A DNA stretch of 64,000 bases from Sphingobacterium sp. (lineage in GTDB: Bacteria > Bacteroidota > Bacteroidia > Sphingobacteriales > Sphingobacteriaceae): NCBI GenBank assembly GCA_031286695.1, contig JAITTY010000008.1, positions 28,012 to 92,011 of the forward strand, read 5' to 3'. The notes below the pieces were generated by a model. That model was not told the origin of the DNA. It was given only the letters and a program-made list of their open reading frames with translations, and made no database searches. A program made the position numbers and the translations under genes. Of this stretch, positions 62,471 through 64,000 are shown in pieces; position 1 is the stretch's first letter, and each line of letters starts with the position of its first letter.

Positions 62471-62492
62471 AAAATTAAGTATTTTTTTTAAA

Positions 62493-62762
62493 TTACCAAG
62501 AAGCTTTTTTCACCCCTGGGATTTTGCCATCTAAAGCCATCTCACGGAAAGTTACACGAGAGATACCAAATTGACGCATATATCCTTTAGGACGGCCAGT
62601 CAATTTACAACGATTGTGTAAACGTACTGGAGAAGCATTTTTAGGTAATTTATCTAATGCAACGTAATCGCCAGCAGCTTTTAATTCTGCACGTTTTGCC
62701 GCATATTTAGCTACCAATTTAGCGCGTTTTACTTCGCGTGCTTTTAATCCTTCTTTAGCCAT
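62493..62762 (-). CDS. rpsN: 30S ribosomal protein S14
   Basis: This encodes 89 residues, the length of the zinc-free S14. The C-terminal block is [20 protein letters not shown] and [15 protein letters not shown]. The CxxC pairs of the zinc form are absent; only one Cys is present. Its ATG region overlaps the end of rplE by 8 bases. Confidence 0.98.
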   Translation of the reverse strand: MAKEGLKAREVKRAKLVAKYAAKRAELKAAGDYVALDKLPKNASPVRLHNRCKLTGRPKGYMRQFGISRVTFREMALDGKIPGVKKASW

Positions 62763-63324
62763 TGTTATTAGTATTTTGATTTTTAAATGGTAAACCGAAT
62801 TGTTTCAACAATTCTAAAGCTTCAACATCATTTTGAGCAGAAGTCACGAAAGTGATATCCATACCTTGGATCTTGTTGATTTTGTCAATATTGATCTCAG
62901 GGAAAATGATTTGTTCAGTGATACCTAAGTTATAGTTACCACGTCCGTCAAAACCTTTATCGTTGATACCGCGGAAGTCACGAATACGTGGAAGCGATAC
63001 TGCTACCAAACGATCCAAGAATTCAAACATATTGTTGTCACGTAAAGTAACACGTGCCCCTACAGGCATACCTTTACGTAATTTAAAGTTTGAAATATCT
63101 TTTTTCGATTTTGTAGCAACGGCTTGTTGACCTGTGATTAAAGTCAACTCAGCGATAGCGTTATCGATTAATTTTTTGTCAGCTGTTGCAGCTCCTACGC
63201 CTTGTGAAACAACGATTTTCTCAAGTTTAGGAACCTGCATAATACTTTTATACTGAAATTTTTCTTGAAGTGCTTTACGGATTTCTTCCGCATATTTCAC
63301 TTTTAATCTTGGTACGTAAGTCAT
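62755..63324 (-). CDS. rplE: 50S ribosomal protein L5
   Basis: This encodes 189 residues. Family blocks are [40 protein letters not shown] and [20 protein letters not shown]. It binds 5S rRNA and the P-site tRNA. Codon use is strongly biased: by hand count, 9 of 13 Gly codons are GGT and 8 of 10 Arg codons are CGT. Its ATG overlaps the rplX stop by one base. Confidence 0.98.
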   Translation of the reverse strand: MTYVPRLKVKYAEEIRKALQEKFQYKSIMQVPKLEKIVVSQGVGAATADKKLIDNAIAELTLITGQQAVATKSKKDISNFKLRKGMPVGARVTLRDNNMFEFLDRLVAVSLPRIRDFRGINDKGFDGRGNYNLGITEQIIFPEINIDKINKIQGMDITFVTSAQNDVEALELLKQFGLPFKNQNTNNNG

Positions 63325-63644
63325 TATTTAATTTCCTCCCCTGATTTTTTAGAATAACGGACCAACACTCCTTTTGAACCTATCTTACGACCGATGCGTG
63401 TGGGTTTTCCGCTTTTCGGGTCCAACACATTCAGATTCGAAATATGAATGGGAGCTTCTTTTTTCTGGAATCCTCCCTGAGGACTCTTTGCATTCGGTTT
63501 AGTAGCTTTCGAAATCATATTAACTCCTTCGACGAGCGCGCGTTCCTTTTCAACAAAGACTTTCAGTACGCGACCTGTTTTGCCTTTGTCTTCGCCGGTG
63601 TTAACGTAAACCGTATCGCCTTTTTTTATGTGTAATTTGCTCAT
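63324..63644 (-). CDS. rplX: 50S ribosomal protein L24
   Basis: This encodes 106 residues. The KOW motif is near residues 7-35 ([20 protein letters not shown]), followed by [20 protein letters not shown] and [20 protein letters not shown]. It starts 50S assembly. Codon use differs from the neighbouring rplE: Gly codons are mostly GGA or GGC (3 of 12 are GGT), and CTG, CTC, CCG and CGC occur. It is separated from rplN by an 81-base gap that holds a G-rich repeat. Confidence 0.97.
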   Translation of the reverse strand: MSKLHIKKGDTVYVNTGEDKGKTGRVLKVFVEKERALVEGVNMISKATKPNAKSPQGGFQKKEAPIHISNLNVLDPKSGKPTRIGRKIGSKGVLVRYSKKSGEEIK

Positions 63645-63670
63645 TGTTCTTTGTTATTAATTTTTATTTT

Positions 63671-63725
63671 ACCCCTAAATCCCCTAAAGGGGACTTGGCT
63701 GCTCCCCCTTTAGGGGGCTGGGGGG
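63671..63725 (-). repeat. G/C-rich double-hairpin repeat between rplN and rplX
   Basis: The plus strand carries CCCCTAAA at 63672-63679, CCCCTAAAGGGG (63681-63692), a spacer, CCCCCTTTAGGGGG (63704-63717) and GGGGGG (63720-63725). Each palindrome forms a small hairpin, and the outer CCCC and GGGG blocks can pair too. It directly abuts the rplN stop codon. This form is familiar as a dispersed intergenic repeat of Bacteroidota; only one copy is in this window. It stands out sharply from the AT-rich surroundings. Confidence 0.65.
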
Positions 63726-64000
63726 TTATAAGACTTCCGGCGCTAATGAAACAATTTTCATGTTAACAGCACGAAGTTCGCGAGCAACGGGACCGAAGAT
63801 ACGGCTACCGCGGATTTCACCGGCATTGTTGAGCAACACCACAGCATTGTCATCAAAACGGATATAAGAACCATCGGCACGACGTATTTCCTTTTTGGTA
63901 CGTACTACGACCGCTTTGCTCACTGCGCCTTTTTTGACGTCGCCTGCTGGCAATGCATCTTTCACCGACACTACAATTGTGTCGCCCACGCTCGCATATT
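63726..64000 (-). CDS. rplN: 50S ribosomal protein L14, N-terminus outside the window
   Basis: The visible part is about 91 codons and continues past the right edge; the frame reads [20 protein letters not shown] from the edge, so there is no start codon here. The family signature [20 protein letters not shown] and the C-terminus [11 protein letters not shown] are present. Full L14 is about 122 residues. Val codons favour GTG (six in this part), unlike rplE. The stop codon touches the G-rich repeat before rplX. Confidence 0.96.
   Translation of the reverse strand, partial: YASVGDTIVVSVKDALPAGDVKKGAVSKAVVVRTKKEIRRADGSYIRFDDNAVVLLNNAGEIRGSRIFGPVARELRAVNMKIVSLAPEVL

Noticed and set aside
1-64000. 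tRNA, rRNA, CRISPR arrays, insertion sequences, prophage genes or a replication origin
   Set aside because: No cloverleaf, rRNA segment, spaced repeats, transposase, integrase or DnaA-box cluster was seen on either strand.

Overview
The window looks like a chromosomal segment of a member of the Bacteroidota, most likely a Sphingobacteriaceae species close to Sphingobacterium. This rests on five things seen or recognised in the sequence: promoters matching the Bacteroidota -7 consensus TAnnTTTG, for example before recA, sod, argD and the arginine leader; AT-rich intergenic DNA with few Shine-Dalgarno sites; an arginine pathway that uses a transcarbamylase of the N-succinylornithine/N-acetylornithine type; a three-subunit sdhCAB with a five-helix cytochrome b; and many Bacteroidota-type families (DUF4252, DUF3472, PorT-like barrel, large NtrY-like kinase). 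No tRNA, rRNA, CRISPR array, insertion sequence or prophage was found. The species name is inference.

Layout. 0-3 kb: an ECF sigma factor, its membrane anti-sigma factor and two DUF4252 proteins on the minus strand, then a lipoprotein. 3-9.5 kb: a DUF3472 secreted protein, a LytS/LytTR two-component pair, an intradiol-dioxygenase-like lipoprotein with a pirin-like cupin, a stand-alone ATPase and a DUF1648 membrane protein. 9.6-13.2 kb: the first arginine operon (GNAT acyltransferase, argG, argC), preceded by a previously unlisted 44-residue reading frame whose end is rich in arginine codons. 13.4-27.4 kb: peptidases, endonuclease III, recA, an EEP phosphatase/nuclease, a metallophosphoesterase, pruA, msrA, superoxide dismutase, a tadA/csaA/CsbD-like operon and an outer-membrane barrel. 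27.5-31.1 kb: sdhCAB. 31.3-48 kb: a giant orphan sensor kinase, gmd, lipid and envelope genes (two LPG-synthase-like membrane proteins, a glycosyltransferase, a PlsC-type acyltransferase), a DUF2089 regulator operon, ruvC and a conserved kinase-like protein. 48.3-53.8 kb: an Lrp/AsnC regulator facing the second arginine operon, argD-argF'-argB-proC-argE. 53.9-64 kb: the spc/alpha ribosomal operon from rplN (cut by the window edge) to rplQ, including secY, map, infA, rpmJ and rpoA.

How the genes work together. The arginine pathway from glutamate is nearly complete but split over two minus-strand loci about 36 kb apart, with proC (proline) inside the second. The first locus carries the features of a leader-peptide attenuator responding to arginine supply: promoter box, leader ORF with four Arg codons among its last eleven sense codons, overlapping hairpins, and a segment near the first structural start codon that can pair with the Arg codons. 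This is the strongest candidate for an undescribed regulatory system here. In the ribosomal operon, a G-rich double hairpin repeat lies between rplN and rplX, a terminator-like hairpin lies between rpsN and rpsH, and rplX/rplN use codons unlike the rest of the operon.
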